DNA of 64,000 bases from Aquiflexum sp. TKW24L (GCF_023502205.1 NZ_JAMFLG010000017.1:1-64000); one strand, 5' to 3'. Positions 38,534 to 48,773 are shown, counted from the stretch's first letter. A program made the numbers and translations. The notes: generated by a model not told the origin, from the letters alone.

Positions 38534-39523
38534 ATGACCAGTGAAGCAAAGCCAAAAAATGATTCAGAAATGATGAATAGAATTTTTAATTCTTTCTCTT
38601 TAAAACGCTTGAAGATCGCTTTAATAGTCTTTGAAAAAGAATTGGAATCACTGAAAAACAATGCAGATGACATTTCGGAAATTTCTAAAAATGTGGAATG
38701 GAGATCACCTGCTGAAGGACTTTTGAAGAATGCAAAACAAGCTGCCAAAAATAATGACACCGAAAAAGGTTGGAGATGCCTCAAAGCGGCAGATCGCTTT
38801 ATGCATTTTGGATTGGCCGAACATGCCCCCGAACTTCTGATTTCTAAGGAAAAATCCTACCTCATAGAGGCAAAGGATGAAAAAAAGGGGTTATCCAAAT
38901 GGAGGAGAGATTCTATCATAGAATTACTTGATTTCAAAGAAGAAAAAGAACCAAATGAGAGTGAGCCAAGCGAGATTAATAAAGAGATCGATGAGAGTAA
39001 AAAAAAGCTAATCAGAGTTTATAGAGTTATTGAAGCCAAAAGGCTCCTTGACGAACATTTTGATAATGTTTATCAGAAACAATCGATTATAAAAAACAGG
39101 TTAAAATGGCTTTCAGGCATTGGATTTTTGGCCATTGTACTTTGGTTGATATTGTATCTTCCTGTTCCGATTATCCAATCCGAAGGGAATGACCCTTTTG
39201 GGATTGCCCTTGCAAACAACCCAATCAAATTTTGGCTCGCCATTGTATTTGCCGGAATTTTAGGCTCTATCCTCAGTTCCTTTACCTCGGCCATTGGTTA
39301 TGAAAAAGGAACGAGTATTCCCTCAGAACTTTCGAGCAATGTTCTTGCTTTCGCCAGGCTGATGGTGGGGGCTTTATCCGCTATTGTAATTACGGTTTTC
39401 CTGACTGCGGAAATACTAAATTTTCAACCGAAAAACTATGCCTTTATATTGGCTGTTGCGATTGTTTCAGGGTTTTCGGACAGATTTTTGATCAGTGCTA
39501 TTGAAAAAATGATCAAATCATGA
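38534..39523 (+). CDS. unknown membrane protein with helical N-terminal half and four C-terminal TM segments
   Basis: No family is recognised. The 329 residues split into a charged, helical cytoplasmic half (1-185, Lys/Glu-rich, with GWRCLKAADRFMHFG resembling a single helical repeat) and a C-terminal half with about four hydrophobic helices (near 190-212, 233-255, 268-292 and 298-316). There is no signal peptide. Its stop overlaps the start of the next gene by four bases (ATGA), indicating translational coupling and a functional pair. Confidence 0.75.
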   Translation: MTSEAKPKNDSEMMNRIFNSFSLKRLKIALIVFEKELESLKNNADDISEISKNVEWRSPAEGLLKNAKQAAKNNDTEKGWRCLKAADRFMHFGLAEHAPELLISKEKSYLIEAKDEKKGLSKWRRDSIIELLDFKEEKEPNESEPSEINKEIDESKKKLIRVYRVIEAKRLLDEHFDNVYQKQSIIKNRLKWLSGIGFLAIVLWLILYLPVPIIQSEGNDPFGIALANNPIKFWLAIVFAGILGSILSSFTSAIGYEKGTSIPSELSSNVLAFARLMVGALSAIVITVFLTAEILNFQPKNYAFILAVAIVSGFSDRFLISAIEKMIKS

Positions 39524-40230
39524 TCAATCAACATCCTATCAAACCGTACCTTTTTCAAAGCGCAGAAATACGGTGGTTCCTTCCTCCTACCTTGGAATGG
39601 GAAGTTGCTTTGGAATGGTTTATGGGTGATGATTACAAAAAAACCGATCCTATCGCTGATAACATTTCAGGAAAAATTTTTTCCAACAATATAAAAAGAG
39701 AGGAATTAAGGACAGATGAGTATCTGATCATTCCCCACTGCACTTCTGTCGGTGTTAAAAAAAGACAGGGTAAATTAGAGGTAAAAGCTCAGATTGGGAC
39801 ACCGGAAAAATACATTCACAATTCAATTTCAGGAGAAATAAACTATTGGTTTAAATGGTCTTTTCAACCTTCAGAATCAAATATCTCGATCATGAAAGAA
39901 GATTTGAATCTTTCAGGTGAATGGTTTAAAATATTTAAAGTCAGGTACTTATTGAAATTATCCAAGGTAAAGAATGATATCATTGAAATCTCCCCTGAAG
40001 AATGGCCCGAGTCAGGATGTCAAGTCGAACTTACGCAGATTTGGAGAGAAGGTGATTTGCAAAAATGGACAAGTTTTGGTTTTGAGGCATTTGGAGGTTC
40101 TTTTCAAAATATGAAGGAAAATTTGACCGAATCAATCCTTTTCTTTCTATCAACTAGAAAAAAGACTTCACTGATATTACAAACCGACAATTCCGTGAGT
40201 TATCCTGAGTGGATTCAGAATTTTAAATAA
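39520..40230 (+). CDS. unknown soluble protein, possibly a CYTH/TTM-like fold
   Basis: This is a 236-residue protein without signal or membrane segment. It carries spaced charged motifs: SAEIRWFLPP at the start, RTDEYL, VKKRQGKLEVK, then a Trp/Phe-rich strand (YWFKWSF) and CQVELTQIW. The spacing of EIR, KxR...LEVK and VELT resembles tunnel-type triphosphatase (CYTH) beta-strands, but the canonical ExExK signature is incomplete, so this is only a lead. It is coupled to the membrane protein before it. Confidence 0.7.
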   Translation: MINQHPIKPYLFQSAEIRWFLPPTLEWEVALEWFMGDDYKKTDPIADNISGKIFSNNIKREELRTDEYLIIPHCTSVGVKKRQGKLEVKAQIGTPEKYIHNSISGEINYWFKWSFQPSESNISIMKEDLNLSGEWFKIFKVRYLLKLSKVKNDIIEISPEEWPESGCQVELTQIWREGDLQKWTSFGFEAFGGSFQNMKENLTESILFFLSTRKKTSLILQTDNSVSYPEWIQNFK

Positions 40231-40397
40231 TACAAATTGATACCATGTATGGGAAAGAAAATCCCAGTAATCTTAAAAATTCACAATTCAAGTCTTTGAA
40301 CAGATATAGTTTCAGAGTTTTTTTCCTGCCGACACTAAAAGGATGTCACCAACTTATCAAAATTTATCTACTTTTAGACCAACCCAAATATCAAACC

Positions 40398-42071
40398 ATG
40401 CACCTATCCGATCTGGAAATTGCCCATGCATCTAAGATGCAACCTATTTACCAAATTGCTGCCAAGCTTGGAATCGCCGAGGACGATCTTAGACCTTATG
40501 GTAAATATATTGCCAAACTCCCTCTAAGACTAATCGACGAATCTAAAATAAAGGGTAAAAAGCTGATTTTGGTCACAGCAATCACACCAACATTGGCAGG
40601 AGAGGGAAAAACCACCGCAAGTATCGGATTGGTGGAGGGACTCAACAAAATAGGGGTGAAAACAGCAGTAGTTCTCCGCGAACCATCCTTAGGTCCTGTT
40701 TTTGGGATGAAAGGTGGGGCAGCAGGTGGTGGATATGCACAGGTCTTGCCGATGGAATCCATCAACCTCCACTTCACTGGAGACTTCGCAGCCATAGAAA
40801 AGTCCCACAATCTGCTATCTGCTCTTGTTGACAACCATATCCACAATCAAAAAAATACACTGAACATTGATCCGAGGAAGGTCATCTGGAAAAGGGTCAT
40901 GGACATGAATGAACGTTCATTGAGAGATATTGTGACCGGTCTTGGCGGTTCCGCCCAAGGAGTTCCGAGAGAGTCCGGTTTCGATATTACGGCTGCCTCC
41001 GAAGTGATGGCCGCTTTGTGTCTTTCCGATGGCCTGATGGACCTGAAAGAAAAACTTGGAAACATCATTATCGGATATACATATAACGATGAACCCGTAC
41101 GTGCCCACCAATTCAAAGCCCAAGGCGCCATGACTGCTTTGTTGAAGCATGCCATCATGCCAAACCTTGTCCAGACCATTGAAGGAAATCCGGCCATTAT
41201 CCACGGCGGACCATTTGCCAATATCGCTCAAGGTTCCAATTCTGTCATTGCAACCAAAATGGGACTTTCTCTTGCGGACTATGTCGTGACCGAAGCTGGA
41301 TTTGCCTCCGATCTCGGCGGGGAAAAGTTTTTGGATCTCAAATGCCAATATGGAAACCTCAAACCTGACGCAGTGGTCATCGTGGCAACGATCAGGGCCT
41401 TAAAGAGTCATTTGGGAATACCATTTGCTGAATTGAAAAACCCAAATTCAGAGGCTGTAACCTTCGGTCTGCCAAACCTCGAAAAACACATTGAAAACAT
41501 GCGGCATTTTATGCTGGTGCCTGTGGTGGCGATCAACAAATTTGCAACTGATTCGGAGGAAGAAATTAAGATAGTCATTGATAGATGTGAAAAATTGGGA
41601 ATAAAAGTCGCCCTCTGCGAAGCTTGGGAAAAAGGAGGAGAAGGGGCAAGAGCCCTTGCCATGGCAGTAAAAGAAGCAGCTGAATCAGGAAAAAGCAACT
41701 TCACGCCTTTATACCGATTTGATTGGGGCATCGAGCAAAAAATAGAGATCATTGCAAGAAAAATTTACGGTGCTGCCGAAGTGGAATATAGCCTCAAGGC
41801 AAAGCAGCAAATCAAGCTTTTTCAAAAAATCGGTCTGGACAAATTACCTGTCTGTATAGCGAAGACACAGTATTCACTTTCGGATGATCCAAAGCTTACC
41901 AACAGGCCTTCAGGATTTACCATCAAGATCCGTGAATTTGACATCGCAGCAGGTGCGGGATTTATCATTCCGATTGCCGGAACTATCATGAGGATGCCAG
42001 GATTACCATCCAAACCTGCAGCAGAAAATATTGATATTGATGCAGATGGAAACATCACAGGATTGTTTTGA
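40398..42071 (+). CDS. fhs: formate-tetrahydrofolate ligase
   Basis: This is a 557-residue enzyme forming 10-formyl-THF from formate, THF and ATP. The family P-loop TPTLAGEGKTT is at about 63-73, followed by REPSLGPVFGMKGGAAGGGYAQ-type segments (conserved FTHFS stretch around 95-115) and a full-length C-terminus (GTIMRMPGLPSKPAA). The frame extends upstream to 40245, but the ATG at 40398 gives the family start (MHLSDLEIAH). It is apparently monocistronic and not related to its neighbours. Confidence 0.97.
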   Translation: MHLSDLEIAHASKMQPIYQIAAKLGIAEDDLRPYGKYIAKLPLRLIDESKIKGKKLILVTAITPTLAGEGKTTASIGLVEGLNKIGVKTAVVLREPSLGPVFGMKGGAAGGGYAQVLPMESINLHFTGDFAAIEKSHNLLSALVDNHIHNQKNTLNIDPRKVIWKRVMDMNERSLRDIVTGLGGSAQGVPRESGFDITAASEVMAALCLSDGLMDLKEKLGNIIIGYTYNDEPVRAHQFKAQGAMTALLKHAIMPNLVQTIEGNPAIIHGGPFANIAQGSNSVIATKMGLSLADYVVTEAGFASDLGGEKFLDLKCQYGNLKPDAVVIVATIRALKSHLGIPFAELKNPNSEAVTFGLPNLEKHIENMRHFMLVPVVAINKFATDSEEEIKIVIDRCEKLGIKVALCEAWEKGGEGARALAMAVKEAAESGKSNFTPLYRFDWGIEQKIEIIARKIYGAAEVEYSLKAKQQIKLFQKIGLDKLPVCIAKTQYSLSDDPKLTNRPSGFTIKIREFDIAAGAGFIIPIAGTIMRMPGLPSKPAAENIDIDADGNITGLF

Positions 42072-42310
42072 ACAGCCTTTTTTCTTGAATTTTAGAATAA
42101 ACGAAATCTGGCGCGACTACTCTATAAAAAATGTAATTTATTTAATTCTCACAAAAAGGTCATTTTTTGTATTTCAAAAAGTATCAAGTGCACGTAAATC
42201 AGATTTTATATCCGAAAAACAAAACCTTCAAAAAACACGTCATAGCAAGTACTTTGGATTATGAAATCCAATTCTTGTATATTCGTGGTCGCAATCAACC
42301 TTAAGTATTT

Positions 42311-43015
42311 ATGCTTAGAATTCTTTTTACTCTAATATTAAACATTTCTTTTATAGGATTTCTCAGTGCACAAGGATCTAGAGACAATATTTCAGGCGGC
42401 TTCGGTTGGGGCATGATATATGCCGAAAACGCTGGGATTTACAAATACATGGAATTCAATTTGGAGCCCGCATTTTCCATTTCCTATAGTAAAGAAATCT
42501 CAAATAAATTTGACATCAAGGCCACAGTTGGCGGTCAGGTCTTGAATAGCGGAGAATTCAGGCCTTTGAACAGCCCCATCATTATTGAATGGGGGAATAA
42601 TGGACAGGCTTATTATTTTAAAGGTATGAGTTATTTTGCCGATGTCATGCCGGTGCTAAACCTCAATCCAAACACTTCAGGTGTCGGCGAGCCTGTCAAC
42701 TTTTATGTTGGTCTTGGTGTTGGTGCCGTGTATTCGGAAAGAGCCCAGAGGGTGATGCGTGACGGTGTTCTTGAAAACGGGATCTATATCCAGGGATTTG
42801 TAGAAAGATCAAACCAATCCACTATGATGGCTTATGTTCCGGTTAAATTCGGTATGGTTTCTAATTTTGAATATGAGTGGGATATTGGACTTGAACTTTC
42901 AGCTATGTTTCTAACAAACTCTGAGATAGATGGCAACAACATGCAAAACAAGCTCATTTACCCTGATATGATGGGGAATTTTCAATTTTTTATCAGGAGA
43001 TACATCAATAGATAA
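42311..43015 (+). CDS. secreted outer-membrane beta-barrel-like protein of unknown function
   Basis: This is a 234-residue protein with a clear signal peptide (about 1-20, ending LSA-Q). The mature part shows alternating Gly/aromatic strands (GGFGWGMIYAEN, NFYVGLGVGAVYSE, NFQFFIRRYINR) and ends in an aromatic-rich strand, as in small outer-membrane barrels. No specific family is recognised. It has a strong terminator 27 bp downstream and seems monocistronic. Confidence 0.75.
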   Translation: MLRILFTLILNISFIGFLSAQGSRDNISGGFGWGMIYAENAGIYKYMEFNLEPAFSISYSKEISNKFDIKATVGGQVLNSGEFRPLNSPIIIEWGNNGQAYYFKGMSYFADVMPVLNLNPNTSGVGEPVNFYVGLGVGAVYSERAQRVMRDGVLENGIYIQGFVERSNQSTMMAYVPVKFGMVSNFEYEWDIGLELSAMFLTNSEIDGNNMQNKLIYPDMMGNFQFFIRRYINR

Positions 43016-43041
43016 AGAAGTTGTTTTCCCAAAAAATTCAG

Positions 43042-43074
43042 AAGCCATTGGATATTTACCCAATGGCTTTTTTG
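43042..43074 (+). terminator. intrinsic terminator after the 42311 gene
   Basis: AAGCCATTGG pairs perfectly with CCAATGGCTT around an eight-base loop and is followed by TTTT. It separates the gene from the convergent S9 peptidase. Confidence 0.88.
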
Positions 43075-43087
43075 TGTACTGAATCTA

Positions 43088-45919
43088 TTAATTTCCTGAA
43101 AGCTCATATTTTAAGGTTTTCCCTTTTTCCACAGCGGGAAGACCCTCGGTCATCCAAAGTGGTACCGGAGCTCCTTTCAGGTAATAATCAAAGAATTGTG
43201 ACATCCTGACCGAAAGGTCTTTTCTGTTTTTCCTCAGTCTGAGATTATGGTCTTCTCCGTTGTATTGAAGTAACCAAGCCGGTTTATTCAACCTTTTCAA
43301 AGCCATAAACATCTCAATACCCTGGTACCAAGGAACGGATCCATCGTCATCATTGTGCATAATGAGTACCGGAGTATTGACCCTATCCAAGGTAAACAAA
43401 GGAGAATTTTCAATAAAATAAAGTGGCTTGTCCCAAAGTGTCCCTCCTATTCTTGATTGCGTTTGCTCGTATTGAAACATCCTGCTCATGCCCGTGCCCC
43501 ACCTGATACCACCATAGGCGGAGGTCATATTTACCACTGGAGCGCCTGCCCCTGCAGCCTTGAACATGTTCGTTTTGGTGATTAAGTATGCTACTTGGTA
43601 GCCCCCCCAAGATTGGCCTTGGATGGCCATATTCGAGGCATCCACATAACCTCTTGATACCAAAGCCTGAACTCCCGGGATGATGCAATTGTAAGCACTT
43701 GGACCGGGTAAACCCAAATCATACTTAATGTCCGGCACAAAAACGAGATAGTCATTACTGACAAAATAGGGTATGTTGATTGTGGAAGCACTTGGCGCCG
43801 GTGCTCTGTACGAATGCAGTCCATCAGAATTTCTCTCGTAGAAATACACCAACATTGGATACTTTTTATTTGGGTCAAAATTATCAGGTTTGAAAAGTAG
43901 TCCCTGTAACGGAACCCCATCATTGGCAAGATAATCCACCAATTCCACAGATCCCCATTTCACCTGGCTTTGCTGTGGGTTTGCAGCTGAAATTCGATTC
44001 ATAGATTTCATATCCATATCGGTGGCATATACGTCGGAATAATCCTGAAATGTGGATCTTCTGACGATCATTTTATCAGATTCTTCAGCCTTAGTCAAAC
44101 CTGAATATCGATGGTCGGTAAAAACAATTGATTGCGGAAGGCTTGAACCTGAAATATCCCCTTTGAAATACCCATTTTTCTTATTCAATTCATGGAAGGC
44201 AGTCAAAATCAATGGCTTTGAAGGATCAATGCTTTCTTCTTCATTGTCTAGCTTTTCTCTTCGGAAAACAATTTGCTGCTTCTTTCCTTCGCCTTGTGTC
44301 AAGTTGATCGGTTGGGACTTTCCTGTTGGATCTATTCTCCAGATATCAAATCGGTCATAAACCACGAAACCCAAATCCCCTTTGATCCATCCTGCGGCGC
44401 CATTACTTCCGGGCAAGGAGGGTGAATCATGGAGCTCATCATAAAATTTACTGTTAATACCTTGGGTAAGGTTTTTGAAAACTTTTCCCTTGATATCATA
44501 AGTCAGCCATGAACTATCTCGCTCATCATACCAATACACATATTTTCCTTCGGGAGAGAGCTGAGGGTTTCCCGGGACATCTTTCTTAATTAAATTTTTG
44601 GCACCTGTTGTCAAATCAACTAGGTACAAGTCTCTTCCGATCTGAATGTCCCAGCTATAATTTCTCCGGTATGGGCTTTCGTCAAAACCAAGTCCGTATT
44701 GGTTTTTAACTTTCTTATCTGTGACGATCTGTGATACTGTATTATCTCCAACCTGTATGATGTTTTTGGATTTCAGATTATAAATGGCGAGAAATGACTT
44801 GTTCTGCTCCCTATTTTTATTCTTAAGCTGCATGGGCTGAATCTCCGCATCCTGCCATCCCCAAATATCAAGGCTAACCCTATCTTCATCCAAAATAGTC
44901 GTATCATCCTCATATTGGAATGCAACATAATCAGGAGCTGTGCCAAAAAACAGACGGTTTTCATCATTTGAAAAAAACAGACGTCCATTTTTGCTTACCA
45001 TTCCATTAATGCCAATTGTGCCTTTAGTTGCTATTTTTTGATTTTTGTTTTGGGCTGTTTCAAAAAGATAAAGGTCATAATATGGTTTTTTTGATTTTGC
45101 GGAATCCTCTGTAGCCAAAAATGCTAAATACTTGTTTTCTGGAGAAAAAGCCATTGAACTATATTCTGTTTTTCTTTCATCGATAGATTTGGAAACTCCA
45201 GATTTGAGATCCAAAAGAAAAATTCCCGCATTTTTTAAAGTGTCTTCTTCCGCTTTGGAATAAAATAAAAATTCTCCATTTTCCGAGAAACCGAAAGATT
45301 TGACGCGGTCGAATTCGAAGGTTTGAGTCCCGCCAAGGTCTTTAACCAAAAGCCTTGTTCCATCAGTTTTCTTAGGTTTTTCAGGTTTAGGTTCGTTGAC
45401 TTTAGTGGTATCTTCAGTTTCTTTTTTCTCTGCCTTTTTTGGCAAATCTTTCTCAAAATGAACTGCCAGCCAATTTCCTTTTTTAGAAGGAATTGCAAAT
45501 GACTTTACCCTAGCCAATTTTTCCAATTCCCCGTTTGACATGTTCATAATAAAAAGACTGTCCTTGGGCATTTCGTCCGCTTTTTTCTTTTTCAGTTTAA
45601 GCGTTCGAACAGTGTCTGCTTGGGGCATGATTTTTCCAATTGCAAATTGACTGTTATTTGAAAAAACCCATTGGCTGACTCGGGGAACGAAGTTGAACTG
45701 GGTAGGATTTTGGTGTGACGCAATCTCAAGCCTGCCATCACCTTCCTGAGGATTGACAATATATCCTATCCATTGTCCTGATTTGGAAATCCTTTCTGAG
45801 GAGACTGTTTCCCATCCATCATAATCTTGATGGGTCAGTGATCTTTTTTCTTGGGCCATCAACAAATTCGATGACCAAAAGAAAAAGAGAATAAGCTGAA
45901 ATTTAATTAGGATTTTCAT
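43088..45919 (-). CDS. S9-family (prolyl oligopeptidase) peptidase, exported
   Basis: This is a 943-residue exported serine peptidase with a signal peptide (about 1-22, ending LMA-Q), a long beta-propeller-like N-terminal part with a Lys/Glu-rich insertion near 120-170, and a C-terminal alpha/beta hydrolase domain. The catalytic triad is Ser770 (GQSWGGYQ), Asp near 857-859 (NDDDGSVPW) and His891 (GEDHN). It would cleave peptides or activate periplasmic substrates. The ATG at 45919 is chosen over 45946 because it begins the signal peptide. Confidence 0.93.
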   Translation of the reverse strand: MKILIKFQLILFFFWSSNLLMAQEKRSLTHQDYDGWETVSSERISKSGQWIGYIVNPQEGDGRLEIASHQNPTQFNFVPRVSQWVFSNNSQFAIGKIMPQADTVRTLKLKKKKADEMPKDSLFIMNMSNGELEKLARVKSFAIPSKKGNWLAVHFEKDLPKKAEKKETEDTTKVNEPKPEKPKKTDGTRLLVKDLGGTQTFEFDRVKSFGFSENGEFLFYSKAEEDTLKNAGIFLLDLKSGVSKSIDERKTEYSSMAFSPENKYLAFLATEDSAKSKKPYYDLYLFETAQNKNQKIATKGTIGINGMVSKNGRLFFSNDENRLFFGTAPDYVAFQYEDDTTILDEDRVSLDIWGWQDAEIQPMQLKNKNREQNKSFLAIYNLKSKNIIQVGDNTVSQIVTDKKVKNQYGLGFDESPYRRNYSWDIQIGRDLYLVDLTTGAKNLIKKDVPGNPQLSPEGKYVYWYDERDSSWLTYDIKGKVFKNLTQGINSKFYDELHDSPSLPGSNGAAGWIKGDLGFVVYDRFDIWRIDPTGKSQPINLTQGEGKKQQIVFRREKLDNEEESIDPSKPLILTAFHELNKKNGYFKGDISGSSLPQSIVFTDHRYSGLTKAEESDKMIVRRSTFQDYSDVYATDMDMKSMNRISAANPQQSQVKWGSVELVDYLANDGVPLQGLLFKPDNFDPNKKYPMLVYFYERNSDGLHSYRAPAPSASTINIPYFVSNDYLVFVPDIKYDLGLPGPSAYNCIIPGVQALVSRGYVDASNMAIQGQSWGGYQVAYLITKTNMFKAAGAGAPVVNMTSAYGGIRWGTGMSRMFQYEQTQSRIGGTLWDKPLYFIENSPLFTLDRVNTPVLIMHNDDDGSVPWYQGIEMFMALKRLNKPAWLLQYNGEDHNLRLRKNRKDLSVRMSQFFDYYLKGAPVPLWMTEGLPAVEKGKTLKYELSGN

Positions 45920-46091
45920 ATTAACCTGACTGTTGATTTGATTCAAATAAAGAAAAGAACACGTAAAAATTCCTTAAGTTTTATTTTAATGGATTTTTGA
46001 TGATATAAAAAAGCCACAAAGCACATGATGTTTTGGGATATTTCCGTTGACACCAATGCTTAGTGGCCTAATTTATTCACTTTATATTTTT

Positions 46092-48008
46092 TTAATTCCC
46101 CAGCGTAAACTCCCTTTCAATATATCCGCCTCTTGTTGAAAGTAATTTCAACTTGCCTTTTACAGGTTCTTTTTGATTTACTTTCACTTTGAATATTGCT
46201 TCTTTGGTCTCTCCTGCTTCTGTATAGCCTGTATAAATGGTTTTTTCATACAATTCCGGAGTAGTGATCTGGACTTTTGCATTTTCAAAACCTTTGGTAA
46301 GTTCCTTGTCAAAATCCAGCATCAACCTGTCTTCTTGAACGATTTTGACCCTTTTGGCCTGATCCAATGCTACAGGTAGTTTCCCTGAGTTGGTCCAAGA
46401 AACTTTGATCTCATATACATCGCGTGTCTTGGTGATGTTGATATTTTTGATTTCAATTTGCGGCAAGTCCATTGCCATGGCAAGGTTGAAGAGCGACTGT
46501 TTTTTGATCCAGCTTTCTAATTGCCACGGTGGACCGTTTTGGCCAAAGAATTTTGGATGAAAACCACCGATTTCTACCTCACCAAGTTGGGGATGGGTGA
46601 ATTTTTCCCAAGGTTTAAAACCTTTAGAACCATTTTCCTCCTCATCCCATCGCATGCCATCATAATCATCACGCTCTCCATCTCCATCATAGTCTTTCAT
46701 GGCACCGTTGTTCCATAATTCATCCCCATACCAAACTGCTCCATAATAGAAATATCCGAAATCAGGACCATGGCCAAACAATGGGCTTGGCTTTAAAGGA
46801 TCTCCGGTTAGCCTGTTTACTTTTCCTCTCGTGCTGTAGGTCTCATAGACATCACCAGCCCAAGGATAACCGGTAATTGTCATGCCAAGGCTGTCATAGT
46901 ATTCATAAATCAACCTGTCTTTCAAAAACATGGACTCGGCACTAGACGAAGTGGATGGCGGTCTCAAATGCATGGGAACACGGGTATCCAAAGAATTGAC
47001 AACTGAAATATTTGGATGCGAAAGCAACCAAAGTACTGTGGAGCGGGTTTCGATTTCGCTCATTGGGTACTCTCCTGCACCAAATTGGGTGTAGCCTCTT
47101 CCCGTTTCATCTCCACCTGTGTCCGGGCGCCAGTTTTCGGGGTAGTTTCTATGAAGGTCCAGCCCACCGATTCCATCTTCATTATATTTGCCGTCACCAT
47201 CATTGTCAATACCTTCAGTATACATAAGGTAATCACCTTTGCCTTCAAACACTCTTTTCATCAATCGGCCTTTGGGATCTTTGGGATCGATAATAAAACT
47301 TGCCTCCTCTTTTTCCTTTTCAGTGACAGCTTTTTTTCTCATCATGTGAATGACTCCATCCCCATTTAAGTCCTCTTCTGGATCCTCATCCAAAAGTCCA
47401 TCACGGTCTGTGTCATGAGGTCGGACTGTACTTCTGTTTCTTTGTTCTGAGAAAAGGTACATATTAGTCCCGTCAGGATTATTCTGGGGCCTTACATAAA
47501 CAGTCTTAGTATCAATAAGCTTAGTGATGGCCGGATCCTTCCCATAGTTTTCCAATATGTGTTGAGTCAACCAAAAAACGGCTTCACTCGCTGTCACTTC
47601 GCCACCATGACGACCACCTTCAAAATAAGCAGCCGGTTTGTCAGTATGTTTACCTGTTTTTTTGTTTGTGATTGTCATTTGAAGGATTGGCCTTCCCTCA
47701 AAGGATTTTGACACTTCGTAGAGTTCTGTGATCTCAGGATACTTTTCTGCCCATAATTTGTACCAATGATACATCACATCCGGGGTGTGGTATATGTCAA
47801 AAGTCAGTTTCTCACCGGGAGTATATTGTACCTCAGGAAATTCATGTTTCTTAAAAAAAGACTGTCCATGTCTTTCTCCGGAAATTGTATAAAACTTAGC
47901 TTCTTTATCTTGTTCGGGCCACTTTTTTTCAGGAGTTAGCGATTGTGCAAATGAAAAACTTGTTGATACAAGCAATCCAAAAGCAATCCATAGTAGGGTT
48001 TTCTTCAT
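46092..48008 (-). CDS. M14-family zinc carboxypeptidase, exported
   Basis: This is a 638-residue exported metallopeptidase (signal peptide 1-21, ending SFA-Q). Zinc ligands His134 and Glu137 lie in GGRHGGE; the third is His in LDLHRNYPENW near residue 283. An Asp-rich insertion (DTDRDGLLDEDPEEDLNGDG and EGIDNDGDGKYNEDG) has the look of calcium-binding thrombospondin-3-type repeats, which also recur at about 440-455. A C-terminal Ig-like domain follows. It is on the same strand as the S9 gene, 172 bp upstream of it; together they look like an exported peptide-degrading set. Confidence 0.92.
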   Translation of the reverse strand: MKKTLLWIAFGLLVSTSFSFAQSLTPEKKWPEQDKEAKFYTISGERHGQSFFKKHEFPEVQYTPGEKLTFDIYHTPDVMYHWYKLWAEKYPEITELYEVSKSFEGRPILQMTITNKKTGKHTDKPAAYFEGGRHGGEVTASEAVFWLTQHILENYGKDPAITKLIDTKTVYVRPQNNPDGTNMYLFSEQRNRSTVRPHDTDRDGLLDEDPEEDLNGDGVIHMMRKKAVTEKEKEEASFIIDPKDPKGRLMKRVFEGKGDYLMYTEGIDNDGDGKYNEDGIGGLDLHRNYPENWRPDTGGDETGRGYTQFGAGEYPMSEIETRSTVLWLLSHPNISVVNSLDTRVPMHLRPPSTSSSAESMFLKDRLIYEYYDSLGMTITGYPWAGDVYETYSTRGKVNRLTGDPLKPSPLFGHGPDFGYFYYGAVWYGDELWNNGAMKDYDGDGERDDYDGMRWDEEENGSKGFKPWEKFTHPQLGEVEIGGFHPKFFGQNGPPWQLESWIKKQSLFNLAMAMDLPQIEIKNINITKTRDVYEIKVSWTNSGKLPVALDQAKRVKIVQEDRLMLDFDKELTKGFENAKVQITTPELYEKTIYTGYTEAGETKEAIFKVKVNQKEPVKGKLKLLSTRGGYIEREFTLGN

Positions 48009-48070
48009 ATCATTAAAGGTTGATGATCAGGATAAAATTAGGATAAGGCATCCCCCATTCCTAACCGCTC

Positions 48071-48101
48071 AAAAAAAATCCCTACCGAACAGACGGTAGG
48101 G
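48071..48101 (-). terminator. intrinsic terminator after the 48135 gene
   Basis: On the minus strand CCCTACCG pairs with CGGTAGGG around TCTGTT and is followed by an eight-base T-run (48078-48071). Confidence 0.9.
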
Positions 48102-48134
48102 AAAATTAAACTGAAGAGTTGATCGAATAAATTT

Positions 48135-48668
48135 TTAAAATCCCATTATCAATTCAAAATCCATAGATTCATAGGAATCAAATCCGGGAACAGGTATTGC
48201 ATTAGGCATTTTTCTTATCACATGGGCAAGCCTTTCTTTCAAACCTTTATCGGGTGATTCATTCAGGATTTTATAACCTATTACTTTTCCGAATTCATTT
48301 ATTGAAATCACAACCCTCAATTCATCTATAGCAGTAGCACTTTTCTTTGTCCTGAAAATGAATGGAGCGTATCCATCAAGCATAGCAAAAGTCTCTTCAG
48401 ACCAAAACCACGGTGCATAATCCGAACCAAATCCATCAACCGGATCAAGAACATCAATTATCAAATTACTCGTTAAACCAGAATTTTGATCTCCTGAAGA
48501 AACACCCACAAAAGGTTTCAAAGAGACAAGAGCCTTTTCATTCTCTTTTGTAGCGTTTCTAATTTCTTTTTCATTTTCTATTTCAGAAAAAACCGATTTG
48601 GCCTGAACTTGTGGTCCAACAAGTGAAACACTTACGAATAATGCGAGGATGAAAGAAAGTCTGTTCAT
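48135..48668 (-). CDS. secreted protein with TonB C-terminal-like domain
   Basis: This is a 177-residue protein with a signal peptide (about 1-23, ending VQA-K). The last 70 residues (ELRVVISINEFGKVIGYKIL, then a short helix and MDFELIMGF) follow the beta-alpha-beta pattern of TonB C-terminal domains, but there is no N-terminal anchor helix or Pro-rich linker, so it is not an ordinary TonB. Its function is unknown. It has its own consensus promoter and terminator, so it is a single-gene unit. Confidence 0.7.
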   Translation of the reverse strand: MNRLSFILALFVSVSLVGPQVQAKSVFSEIENEKEIRNATKENEKALVSLKPFVGVSSGDQNSGLTSNLIIDVLDPVDGFGSDYAPWFWSEETFAMLDGYAPFIFRTKKSATAIDELRVVISINEFGKVIGYKILNESPDKGLKERLAHVIRKMPNAIPVPGFDSYESMDFELIMGF

Positions 48669-48685
48669 ATGCGAGATATTTTTCT

Positions 48686-48718
48686 CAAATATACAGATAA
48701 ATATTTTTCATATGCAAA
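48686..48718 (-). promoter_or_regulatory. promoter of the 48135 gene
   Basis: On the minus strand TTTG (48718-48715), 21 nt, then TATATTTG (48693-48686): perfect boxes. The leader would be short, about 10-15 nt. Confidence 0.65.
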
Positions 48719-48748
48719 TTTTTGCATTTTAAATTTTTTATAGGGCAC

Positions 48749-48773
48749 AAAAAAGTCTTGCCATTAGCAAGAC
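48749..48773 (-). terminator. orphan intrinsic terminator, minus strand
   Basis: On the minus strand GTCTTGC pairs perfectly with GCAAGAC around TAATG and is followed by TTTTTT. It lies upstream of the 48135 promoter, and the next gene in the other direction is read on the plus strand. No annotated gene uses it. Confidence 0.75.
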
